A stretch of DNA of 64,000 nt from Oceanihabitans gracilariae (GTDB lineage Bacteria > Bacteroidota > Bacteroidia > Flavobacteriales > Flavobacteriaceae): assembly GCF_042684485.1 (NCBI RefSeq), contig NZ_JBHULM010000011.1, positions 992,001 to 1,056,000 of the forward strand. The letters are read 5' to 3'. A program made the translations under genes and the position numbers. The notes under the pieces are model-generated. The model did not search any database. It saw only the letters and a list, made by a program, of their open reading frames with translations, and was not told where the DNA came from. Shown one piece after another: positions 1-7,542 of this stretch. How positions within the stretch are numbered: position 1 is the first letter of the stretch; every line of letters starts with the position of its first letter.

Positions 1-1234
1 AAGCACCAACCGTTACAAATGTATTTGAAACTTCAGGACCATTAGCAACTTGATCATTTGGATATACTGCAACTGCATCTAAATCTGCACCTTCATTTCC
101 TGCAGCATTAACAAATAATACATCGTTTTCTCCTGCATAAGTAATAGCATCTCTAACCCAGTCACTATGTGGAGAGTAGTATTTACCAAAACTTCCGTTA
201 ATTACTTTTGCTCCATTATCTACAGCGTATCTAATTGCTAGAGCAATATCTTTATCGTACTCATCTCCATTAGGAACCGCACGTACGCTCATGATTTTTA
301 CATTATTTGCAACACCATTAGCACCTTTACCATTATTGCGTTCTGCAGCAATAATACCAGCTACGTGAGTACCATGACTTTCACTTTTCTTAACAGGTTT
401 TACGTTTCCGTTACCATAACCAGGTTTATCGTTTAAATCGTCTGGATTATCTCCTGTTAATCTACCATTAAACTCTTTGTTTAAATTGTAGTTAAGCATA
501 TCATTAATACTTTCTAAAGCTCCGCTTAATTCTTTTTTAGCAGCAGCAGTATTATCAAAACCAAAACCATATACTTGTTTTAAAACAGCGATATGATTTG
601 TTAAGGTTTCATCTGTTGTAGTAATAGCATTTAAATCTTTAGGAGTATAGTCTTTGTTATTTAAATGTTCAGAAACAGCTTCATCTGCAGCTACTAAGCT
701 TTGGTAAATTTGCTCATATTGCATTTTATAACCAGAATATTTTTGATAATCTGCATCATAATCTGCTTGTACTTCTGCATTACCATTACCAGAAGCAACA
801 ATTCTTGTTTTCTCTAATTGCTCATTATAAGCTTCTCCAAGAAAATTCCAACCATGTATATCATCTACATAACCGTTTTTATCATCATCAATACCGTTTC
901 CAGCAATTTCTTTTGTATTGGTCCATACTACACCATCTAAATCTTCGTGGTCAATATCAATACCAGAATCTATAACAGCAACAATAACTGTTTCTCCTGT
1001 TTTTCCGTTTAATAATTCAGCGTAAGCTTTATCAACACTCATACCAGGAATTGTATCTGCAACAATATCTAAATGTCCCCAAGTGTGTTTTTCGTTTTCT
1101 GTTAAATCTGCTACTTTTAAAGCAACATTATCAATATTTTCTGTTGGTGTAGATAAAATTTCTGCTCCACCACCACAGCTAGCTAAAACAAGAGCTAAGC
1201 TACCTGCTAGTAAATAAGGTTTAATAATTTTCAT
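1..1234 (-). CDS. S8 family subtilisin-like serine protease, lipoprotein (C-terminus beyond the window)
   Basis: Secreted or surface-anchored endopeptidase. The first 411 residues are visible and the frame runs off the left edge. The N-terminus is a lipoprotein signal (MKIIKPYLLAGSLALVLASC, lipobox Cys at residue 20 followed by GGG). The catalytic Asp lies in DSGID (Asp89), the catalytic His in HGTHVAG (His287), and the oxyanion-hole Asn in AAGNEG (about Asn380). The catalytic Ser would fall outside the window. About 200 residues separate Asp and His, against about 30 in classical subtilisins; this insert is rich in Lys, Glu, Tyr and Asn. The gene begins 16 bases after the stop of the metallo-hydrolase gene on the same strand, so the two are probably co-transcribed. 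The family call is very secure; the substrate is unknown. Confidence 0.93.
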   Translation of the reverse strand, partial: MKIIKPYLLAGSLALVLASCGGGAEILSTPTENIDNVALKVADLTENEKHTWGHLDIVADTIPGMSVDKAYAELLNGKTGETVIVAVIDSGIDIDHEDLDGVVWTNTKEIAGNGIDDDKNGYVDDIHGWNFLGEAYNEQLEKTRIVASGNGNAEVQADYDADYQKYSGYKMQYEQIYQSLVAADEAVSEHLNNKDYTPKDLNAITTTDETLTNHIAVLKQVYGFGFDNTAAAKKELSGALESINDMLNYNLNKEFNGRLTGDNPDDLNDKPGYGNGNVKPVKKSESHGTHVAGIIAAERNNGKGANGVANNVKIMSVRAVPNGDEYDKDIALAIRYAVDNGAKVINGSFGKYYSPHSDWVRDAITYAGENDVLFVNAAGNEGADLDAVAVYPNDQVANGPEVSNTFVTVGA

Positions 1235-1250
1235 AAATAAGTTTTAATTT

Positions 1251-2108
1251 TTAAAAAATATCATTACTAGTAAAAACACGATCTAGTCTTACGCCTTTTT
1301 CGGTGTGTTTTACTGTAATAATTTCATTGTTTGCATCGTGTTCCAAAAATAAGTAATAATTATTATCTGCTGCTAGGTTAAGGAAATTTTCTTTTTCGTC
1401 TAAAGTTAACAGAGGTCTTGTGTCATAACCCATTACAAAAGGTATTGGTAAATGACCAACAGTAGGTAGTAAATCTGCCATAAAACAAATGGTTTTTCCT
1501 TTGTAGTTAATCATAGGAATCATTTGTTTATCTGTGTGACCGTTTGCGAAAAAAATATCGAAACCTAAAGCCGAATTTTTTAAAATAACATCTTCTGGTA
1601 GTTTGGTAAATTTTAAATGACCACTTTCTTCCATAGGAAGGATGTTTTCTTTTAAAAAGGAAGCTTTTTCGCGTTTATTGGGTTGTGTTGCCCATTGCCA
1701 ATGGTTTTCATTACTCCAAAAATGTGCATTTTTAAAAGCAGGTTCATAACCTGTTTTGTCTTTATTCCATTGTATGCTTCCACCACAATGGTCAAAGTGT
1801 AAATGCGTCATAAAAACATCTGTAATATCATCCCGATGAAAACCATGTGCTTTTAGTGATTTATCAATAGAGTCATCTCCCCAAAGGTGATAATAACCAT
1901 AAAATTTTTCGCTTTGTTTATTACCCATTCCTGTATCAATGAGTATTAGGCGATTTCCGTCTTCAATCAATAAGCATCTAGCTGCAATATCAATCATATT
2001 GTTGGCGTCTGCAGGATTGGTTCTTGTCCATAAAGATTTTGGTACCACTCCAAACATGGCTCCTCCATCTAATTTAAAATTTCCTGCGTTTATAGGATAT
2101 AGTTTCAT
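1251..2108 (-). CDS. MBL-fold metallo-hydrolase
   Basis: Predicted zinc-dependent hydrolase of the metallo-beta-lactamase superfamily, 285 residues, cytoplasmic (no signal peptide). The zinc-binding signature THLHFDHCGG sits near residues 101-110. A second His lies in the ANGHTD segment, an Asp in MADLLP, and a terminal His in FLEHDANN, the usual order of ligands in this fold. The protein resembles quorum-quenching lactonases and glyoxalase-II-like enzymes, but the substrate cannot be read from sequence. Two in-frame ATGs lie six bases apart (2114 and 2108); I chose the inner one, which gives MKLYPINAGNFKLDGG. It stands upstream of the S8 protease gene in a likely two-gene unit. Confidence 0.88.
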   Translation of the reverse strand: MKLYPINAGNFKLDGGAMFGVVPKSLWTRTNPADANNMIDIAARCLLIEDGNRLILIDTGMGNKQSEKFYGYYHLWGDDSIDKSLKAHGFHRDDITDVFMTHLHFDHCGGSIQWNKDKTGYEPAFKNAHFWSNENHWQWATQPNKREKASFLKENILPMEESGHLKFTKLPEDVILKNSALGFDIFFANGHTDKQMIPMINYKGKTICFMADLLPTVGHLPIPFVMGYDTRPLLTLDEKENFLNLAADNNYYLFLEHDANNEIITVKHTEKGVRLDRVFTSNDIF

Positions 2109-2394
2109 AAGCATGCAAATTACTAAATAGCTAGCAAATGATGTAAAGTGTTAAGAATTTATTAAGAAATATCTTATTAAAAAATAAATTCATATTATAG
2201 TGACTTTAATTTTTTTAAATTTTTAATCTGTTTGCTAAGTAATTTATACATGCAATAATGCCTTTTAAAAAGTATTAATGCTAATGCAGCGTTTTACTAA
2301 TATTAGTGTAATTTAAAAAAGCTAAAAGCTATATTACAAATAGATATCTCTTTATAATTGATTATTTAGTATTTTCACAAACAAAAATTAGTGC

Positions 2395-4245
2395 ATGTTA
2401 GAATTAGCAGGAATTATTATTTTAGGAATATTAGCGCAATGGGTTGCTTGGAAATTTAAAATACCAGCTATTTTACCCTTAATTTTAATAGGTTTATTAG
2501 TAGGCCCAATTGCAGCAGAATTTTTAAGCGAAGATGGTACAAAATGGATTGAACCTATTTGGAATGGCACAAAAGGCTTATTTCCTGGAGAAGGTTTGTA
2601 TTATTTTGTGTCTTTAGCCATAAGTATTATTCTTTTTGAAGGTGGTTTAACCTTAAAAAGATCTGAAATTAAAAATGTAGGACCTGTTATTACTAAGCTT
2701 ATTACCTTAGGTTCTACAGTTACTTTTTTTGGAGCGGGAATTGCAGCACATTTTATTTTTGAGTTAAGTTGGGAATTGTCTTTTTTATTTTCAGGATTAA
2801 TTATAGTTACAGGACCAACAGTAATAACACCTATTTTAAGAAACATTCCGTTAAAAAAAGATGTTTCTGCAGTTTTAAAATGGGAAGGTATTCTTATTGA
2901 CCCAATTGGCGCTTTAGTTGCCGTTTTAGTGTTTGAGTTTATAAGTGTTGGAGGCGAAGCAGGATTTACTAAAAATGCGCTTTTAGAATTCGGAAAAATT
3001 ATTCTTTTTGGTACTACCTTTGGGTTTACCTTTGCACATGCATTAGCATTTGCTATTAATAAAAAATTCATTCCGCATTACCTTCTTAATGTGGTTTCTC
3101 TTTCTACCGTTTTACTTGTTTTTGTAGAGTCTGAAGTATTTGCACATGAGTCTGGTTTATTAGCTGTTGTTGTTATGGGAATGGTTTTAGGAAACGGTAA
3201 ATTAGAAAATATAAAAGAGCTTCTTTATTTTAAAGAATCTTTAAGTGTTTTGCTAATTTCTATTCTATTTATACTTTTAGCAGCCAACATAAGTATAGAC
3301 GATTTATTACTGTTATATAGCTGGAATACTGCTATTCTTTTTGCTATAGTTGTATTTGTTGTAAGGCCTATTGCAGTGTTTTTAAGTACTGCTGGATCAA
3401 AACTAAAATTTAACGAAAAGGTATTTATAAGTTGGGTTGGACCAAGAGGTATAGTAGCAGCAGGTATAGCTTCTTTATTTGGAAGTAAACTAATGAAACA
3501 AGGTGTTGAAGGTGCAGAATACATTACTCCTTTAGTATTTATGATTGTTTTAGGAACCGTTTTATTAAATGCTACAACAGCGCGTTTATTTTCTAGATTA
3601 ATAGGTGTGTTTTTAACTAAATCTAACGGAATCTTAATTATAGGAGCTTCTAAATTGTCCCGTTTATTAGGACATTATTTAGTAAATAACGGAAGGCATG
3701 TTGTATTAATAGACAGTAATCAAAATAATATTGAGAAAGCACAAGAATTAGGCTTAGATGCTTTGAGTAGTGATATTTATTCAGATACACTATCAGATAA
3801 TATTGAGTTAAATGATGTAGGTTATATTATGGCTATGACAGGAAACTCTGATATTAATTCTTATATTATTGAGAAGTTTAGTAAAGAATTTGGTGAAAAT
3901 GGTTCGTATCGATTGGTGACTTCAGATGAAATGAATTTTCCTGAAAAGAGCCCTAAAGAAGGCTTATTTTCTCCTACAGATGATTATATTAATTTAATGG
4001 AAGTGACACGTAAATATCCAGCAATACAAGAACTAGATATTGATGATGCAGAGCATTATGAAACTCTTATTGAATTAGCGAGTAAAGACCAGTATGTGAT
4101 TCCTTTATTTTTAAAAGATGATGAAGGAGAACTTCATATTATATCTGTGTATGATACCAAAGCAGAAAATATTGGTAAAGGGTTTAAACTAGTATATTTA
4201 GGAAAACCTTTTGATGTGGAAAAAATACCGCTAGAAAGCGATTAA
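2395..4245 (+). CDS. Cation:proton antiporter with C-terminal TrkA-N (RCK) domain
   Basis: Monovalent cation/H+ antiporter of the CPA1 (NhaP-like) type, 616 residues, inner membrane. Residues 1 to about 405 are a series of hydrophobic helices typical of 12-13 TM exchangers, with the core motifs TGPTVITPIL (139-148), EGILIDPIGA (164-173, with the conserved acidic Asp169) and WVGPRGIVAAG (347-357). From about residue 412 a Rossmann-like TrkA-N domain begins (GILIIGASKLSRLLG, then VVLIDSN). It probably gates transport in response to NAD(H) or nucleotide. Function inferred from family: pH and Na+/K+ homeostasis. It stands alone between a minus-strand operon and a bidirectional terminator. The ion preferred is not known. 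Confidence 0.9.
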   Translation: MLELAGIIILGILAQWVAWKFKIPAILPLILIGLLVGPIAAEFLSEDGTKWIEPIWNGTKGLFPGEGLYYFVSLAISIILFEGGLTLKRSEIKNVGPVITKLITLGSTVTFFGAGIAAHFIFELSWELSFLFSGLIIVTGPTVITPILRNIPLKKDVSAVLKWEGILIDPIGALVAVLVFEFISVGGEAGFTKNALLEFGKIILFGTTFGFTFAHALAFAINKKFIPHYLLNVVSLSTVLLVFVESEVFAHESGLLAVVVMGMVLGNGKLENIKELLYFKESLSVLLISILFILLAANISIDDLLLLYSWNTAILFAIVVFVVRPIAVFLSTAGSKLKFNEKVFISWVGPRGIVAAGIASLFGSKLMKQGVEGAEYITPLVFMIVLGTVLLNATTARLFSRLIGVFLTKSNGILIIGASKLSRLLGHYLVNNGRHVVLIDSNQNNIEKAQELGLDALSSDIYSDTLSDNIELNDVGYIMAMTGNSDINSYIIEKFSKEFGENGSYRLVTSDEMNFPEKSPKEGLFSPTDDYINLMEVTRKYPAIQELDIDDAEHYETLIELASKDQYVIPLFLKDDEGELHIISVYDTKAENIGKGFKLVYLGKPFDVEKIPLESD

Positions 4246-4274
4246 TTATAGAAGTAAAAATGAATTTATTACAT

Positions 4275-4307
4275 AAAAAAACCTTCATTTTTAAATGAAG
4301 GTTTTTT
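4275..4307. terminator. Bidirectional intrinsic terminator
   Basis: The arms AACCTTCATTT and AAATGAAGGTT are perfect complements with an A-run before and a T-run after. They lie between the stops of convergent genes (antiporter on +, T9SS cargo on -), so the hairpin can stop both. Confidence 0.88.
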
Positions 4308-4333
4308 ACAATATAAACTTATTTAAGAAAGTC

Positions 4334-5197
4334 TTATTTTTTAATAAACTTACTAGTATAAGTATACCCTTTTTCATCCGTTAACTTAAGGATGTAAGTT
4401 CCTGTTGTTAGTTTAGATGTGTAAATAGTTGATTCATTAAAATCTACAGGTACTTTTTGTCCTAATAATGTAAATAATTGTACTTCTGATAACGATACAT
4501 TTTTCACATTTAGATTATTTAAAGTCGGATTTGGATATATATCGACTCCTTGAGAAATAGTTATGTCTGTTGTAGAAAGAGATGAATAATCTGTTATTTG
4601 AAAATCATCTATAAATACATTTGTAGCGTTAACAGTAGTATTGCTTTCAAAAGCATAAAAAGCAAAACGTACATCACTTACAAAATAGGAAGGATCAGAT
4701 AATTCTACTGAAAAAGTTTCTCCCCATTGTGGTATAGTTGTACTGCTATCATATAGTGCTAAAGAACTATATGTCACACCTCCATCTATTGAGATAAGTA
4801 ATCTAATTTGATCTCCAGAATTAAGTGTTTGAAAAGTTTCTCCATTATTTGGAGTAAAAGCCATTTTCCACTCCACAGTATAACTACCTGTTGAAGGTGT
4901 AGTAGATAAATCTACTGAAGGAGCAGTTAACCAATCACGTTTTACATTATTGGTCATATTAATTCTCATGGCTCCTGTGGTTCCATCGTTATTAAAACCA
5001 TCTGCTATCCAAGCACCACCACTATCAACGGAAAATCCATCTTCAAAAGAGTCGTTAGTGTCTCTTGTTTGGTTCCAACCATCTAAGGAGAAGCTATTTG
5101 CAACTCCAGAAGCTTCGGAAAAGTCTTCAGAAAACACTTGCGCGTTTATTGAATTAAATGTAAAGAAAACTAAAAAACAATGTAAAATTTTAATCAT
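4334..5197 (-). CDS. T9SS type A sorting domain-containing secreted protein
   Basis: Secreted or surface protein of 287 residues exported by Sec and then by the type IX secretion system. Residues 1-19 form a signal peptide ending near INA-QVFS. The body (about 20-205) has the beta-rich look of choice-of-anchor/MAM-like jelly-roll domains (FSEDFSEASG, then DGWNQTRD, WKMAFTPNNGETF, FIDDFQI). The C-terminal 70 residues are a type A sorting domain: GVDIYPNPTLNNLNV, then LFTLLGQKV, LTTGTYILKLTDEKG, ending in FIKK. There is no recognisable catalytic motif, so binding of glycans or proteins is possible. It is monocistronic, with its own promoter at 5226-5233 and a shared terminator at 4275-4307. Confidence 0.87.
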   Translation of the reverse strand: MIKILHCFLVFFTFNSINAQVFSEDFSEASGVANSFSLDGWNQTRDTNDSFEDGFSVDSGGAWIADGFNNDGTTGAMRINMTNNVKRDWLTAPSVDLSTTPSTGSYTVEWKMAFTPNNGETFQTLNSGDQIRLLISIDGGVTYSSLALYDSSTTIPQWGETFSVELSDPSYFVSDVRFAFYAFESNTTVNATNVFIDDFQITDYSSLSTTDITISQGVDIYPNPTLNNLNVKNVSLSEVQLFTLLGQKVPVDFNESTIYTSKLTTGTYILKLTDEKGYTYTSKFIKK

Positions 5198-5225
5198 ATT
5201 TGGTATATTTTAATTAATAATTCGG

Positions 5226-5233
5226 CAAATATA
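5226..5233 (-). promoter_or_regulatory. Probable -7 promoter element of the T9SS cargo gene
   Basis: On the minus strand it reads TATATTTG, a perfect TAnnTTTG Bacteroidota -7 element, 28 bases ahead of the ATG at 5197. No clear TTG element is visible at the expected distance upstream. Confidence 0.55.
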
Positions 5234-5610
5234 TTAAAACACAGAGGAAATGATAATTAATTTAGTTTTTTTTTTAGTCTTTAGAAGGTTATAAATTATA
5301 AGATATTCATCATAGCATTTTAAATACTATACTGTATTGAATAAGTTATTAAATAAACCAAAGAAGTTAATATTGATTATTTCACTTTAAACCACCAATA
5401 ATTATAGTTGGAAGAGCAACTAGAGATACAGAATAAAAGGAATAATACTTAAAATTGTACAATTGAATTTACACAAATAAGTACAAACTACAAGCTCAAT
5501 AAAAACATCTAGAGCACCAATTAGTATTGGTGCTTTTATAATGCTTTATTGGCTTTACATCTTCAGTAGTAGCTCAATGTAAGAGATTCCTTTTTTTAAA
5601 GGAATTTGTG
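5234..5610. other. Gene-free stretch with two hairpins
   Basis: I see no coding frame here. A hairpin with arms AGCACCAAT (5513-5521) and ATTGGTGCT (5526-5534) followed by TTT looks like a plus-strand terminator, yet no plus-strand gene precedes it. A second hairpin (ATTCCTTT, loop, AAAGGAAT, 5586-5605) lies just past the lepA stop codon and may end lepA transcription, although it lacks a clear U-run on the minus strand. A tRNA-D-arm-like stretch near 5570 is too incomplete to call. Confidence 0.5.
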
Positions 5611-7407
5611 TTAATCATTCAACTTTAAAACAGCCATAAATGCTTGTTGAGGTATTTCTACATTACCTACTTGACGCATACGTTTTTTACCTTTTTTCTG
5701 TTTTTCAAGAAGCTTACGTTTACGTGAAATATCACCACCATAACATTTTGCAGTTACATCTTTACGCAGTGCTTTTACGGTTTCTCTAGCAATAATTTTT
5801 GCTCCTATTGCTGCTTGAATAGGAATGTCAAATTGTTGTCTAGGAATAAGTTCTTTTAATTTTTCGCACATTTTCTTACCAATATTGTGTGCGTTATCTG
5901 TATGTATTAATGCAGAAAGTGCATCTACTGGTTGTGCGTTTAATAATACATCTAAACGTACTAGTTTAGATACTTTCATTCCTATAGGATGATAATCAAA
6001 AGAAGCATATCCTTTTGAAACGGTTTTTAATCTATCATAAAAATCAAAAACAATTTCTGCTAAAGGCATTTCAAACGTTAATTCTACACGTTCTGGTGTT
6101 AAATAGGTTTGATTAATAATCATACCACGTTTTTCAATACATAAGGACATTACATTACCAACAAAGTCAGATTTAGTAATGATTGTAGCTTTAATATATG
6201 GTTCTTCAACACGATTTACTGTTGAAGGGTCTGGTAAATCAGACGGGTTATTTACAATAAAAGGAGTGTCTGGATTTTTGTTTGTATATGCGTTATAAGA
6301 TACGTTAGGAACTGTTGTAATAACAGTCATATTAAACTCACGTTCTAGACGTTCTTGAATAATCTCCATGTGAAGCATTCCTAAAAAACCACAACGGAAA
6401 CCAAAACCTAAAGCGGCAGAACTTTCTGGTGAAAAAACTAATGAAGCATCATTTAGTTGCAGTTTTTCCATAGAACTTCTAAGCTCTTCATAGTCTTCTG
6501 TATCTACAGGGTAAATTCCTGCAAATACCATTGGTTTTACATCTTCAAAACCTTCAATAATATTGGTAGTTGGCTTAGCAAAATCTGTAATAGTATCTCC
6601 TACTTTTACTTCTTTAGCTGTTTTAATACCTGTAATTAAATACCCAACATCTCCAGTTTTTACACTTTGTTTTGCAATTTGAGTTAGTTTTAAGGTACCA
6701 ACTTCATCTGCAAAATACTCTTTATCTGTAGCAACAAATTTTATTTTTTGTCCTTTTTTTATTTCGCCATTAAAAACTCTAAAATAGGTTTCAATTCCTC
6801 TAAAAGTATTGTAAACCGAGTCAAAAATTAATGCTTGTAAAGGCGCATCAGGATCTCCTTTAGGAGCAGGAACACGCTCTATAATTGCTTTTAAAATGTT
6901 TTCTACACCAAAACCTGTTTTACCACTTGCATGAATAACATCTTCAGGATCACAACCTAAAAGATCTACAATATCATCAGTAACTTCTTCAGGATTTGCA
7001 CTTGGTAAATCTACTTTGTTAAGTACAGGAATAATTTCTAAATCATTTTCAAGCGCTAAATACAAGTTAGAAATGGTTTGTGCTTGAATACTTTGTGCTG
7101 CATCTACAATTAGTAAAGCTCCTTCACAAGCAGCAATAGATCTAGATACTTCATAAGAGAAGTCTACGTGACCAGGAGTATCAATTAAGTTTAAAACATA
7201 TTGTTCTCCTTCATATGTATAATCCATTTGTATGGCATGCGATTTAATGGTAATACCACGTTCGCGTTCTAAATCCATACTATCTAAAAGTTGCGCTTGT
7301 TGTTCACGAGCGGTTACAGATCCTGTAAAGTCTAACAACCGATCTGCTAGTGTACTTTTACCATGATCTATATGTGCAATAATGCAAAAATTTCTAATGT
7401 GCTTCAT
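5611..7407 (-). CDS. lepA: Elongation factor 4 (LepA), ribosome back-translocase GTPase
   Basis: Translation GTPase that remodels stalled or mis-translocated ribosomes. It has 598 residues, the normal length. The G1 loop is AHIDHGKS (residues 11-18), G2/G3 follow with RGITIKS and DTPGHVDF, and G4 is NKVDLP. Domains II, III and V and the LepA-specific C-terminal domain follow (for example CYGGDISRKRKLLEKQKKGKKRM near the C-terminus). The frame is open further upstream to 7494, but the start at 7407 gives the family N-terminus MKHIRNFCIIAHIDHGK. A TATATTTG element lies 31 bases upstream. It is divergent from the receptor gene at 7543, and the two share an operator-like palindrome. Confidence 0.97.
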   Translation of the reverse strand: MKHIRNFCIIAHIDHGKSTLADRLLDFTGSVTAREQQAQLLDSMDLERERGITIKSHAIQMDYTYEGEQYVLNLIDTPGHVDFSYEVSRSIAACEGALLIVDAAQSIQAQTISNLYLALENDLEIIPVLNKVDLPSANPEEVTDDIVDLLGCDPEDVIHASGKTGFGVENILKAIIERVPAPKGDPDAPLQALIFDSVYNTFRGIETYFRVFNGEIKKGQKIKFVATDKEYFADEVGTLKLTQIAKQSVKTGDVGYLITGIKTAKEVKVGDTITDFAKPTTNIIEGFEDVKPMVFAGIYPVDTEDYEELRSSMEKLQLNDASLVFSPESSAALGFGFRCGFLGMLHMEIIQERLEREFNMTVITTVPNVSYNAYTNKNPDTPFIVNNPSDLPDPSTVNRVEEPYIKATIITKSDFVGNVMSLCIEKRGMIINQTYLTPERVELTFEMPLAEIVFDFYDRLKTVSKGYASFDYHPIGMKVSKLVRLDVLLNAQPVDALSALIHTDNAHNIGKKMCEKLKELIPRQQFDIPIQAAIGAKIIARETVKALRKDVTAKCYGGDISRKRKLLEKQKKGKKRMRQVGNVEIPQQAFMAVLKLND

Positions 7408-7437
7408 AGTCCTATTATCTTCTCTATAGAGATTTAG

Positions 7438-7445
7438 CAAATATA
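7438..7445 (-). promoter_or_regulatory. Probable -7 promoter element of lepA
   Basis: On the minus strand it reads TATATTTG, a perfect TAnnTTTG, about 30 bases ahead of the chosen lepA start. This supports the start at 7407 over the longer open frame. A second near-match (AATATTTG) lies just upstream. Confidence 0.6.
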
Positions 7446-7498
7446 GTGCAAATATTGTGCTTTTACATACTTTTATTTTGTGAGAAAAAACCACTAAA

Positions 7499-7519
7499 AT
7501 TTACGGAAATTCCGTAAAT
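7499..7519. promoter_or_regulatory. Perfect palindrome between divergent lepA and receptor gene, operator candidate
   Basis: The arms ATTTACGGAA and TTCCGTAAAT are perfect 10-base inverted repeats around one central base. They lie 24 bases before the TTG start of the receptor gene and about 54 bases upstream of the lepA -7 element. The size and symmetry suit a dimeric repressor or activator. No regulator gene is adjacent, and there is no U-run, so it is not a terminator. Confidence 0.55.
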
Positions 7520-7542
7520 AAAAGTGGGAAACTATTGGTATA

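Noticed and set aside
2296..2307. Palindrome ACTAATATTAGT upstream of the antiporter
   Set aside because: Perfect but only AT-rich and 12 bases long in a long AT-rich gap; likely to occur by chance.
5560..5635. Possible degenerate tRNA (TAGCTCAATGTAAGAG resembles a D-arm)
   Set aside because: No matching T-arm or acceptor stem could be found, and the second part lies inside lepA. Probably chance, so not called.
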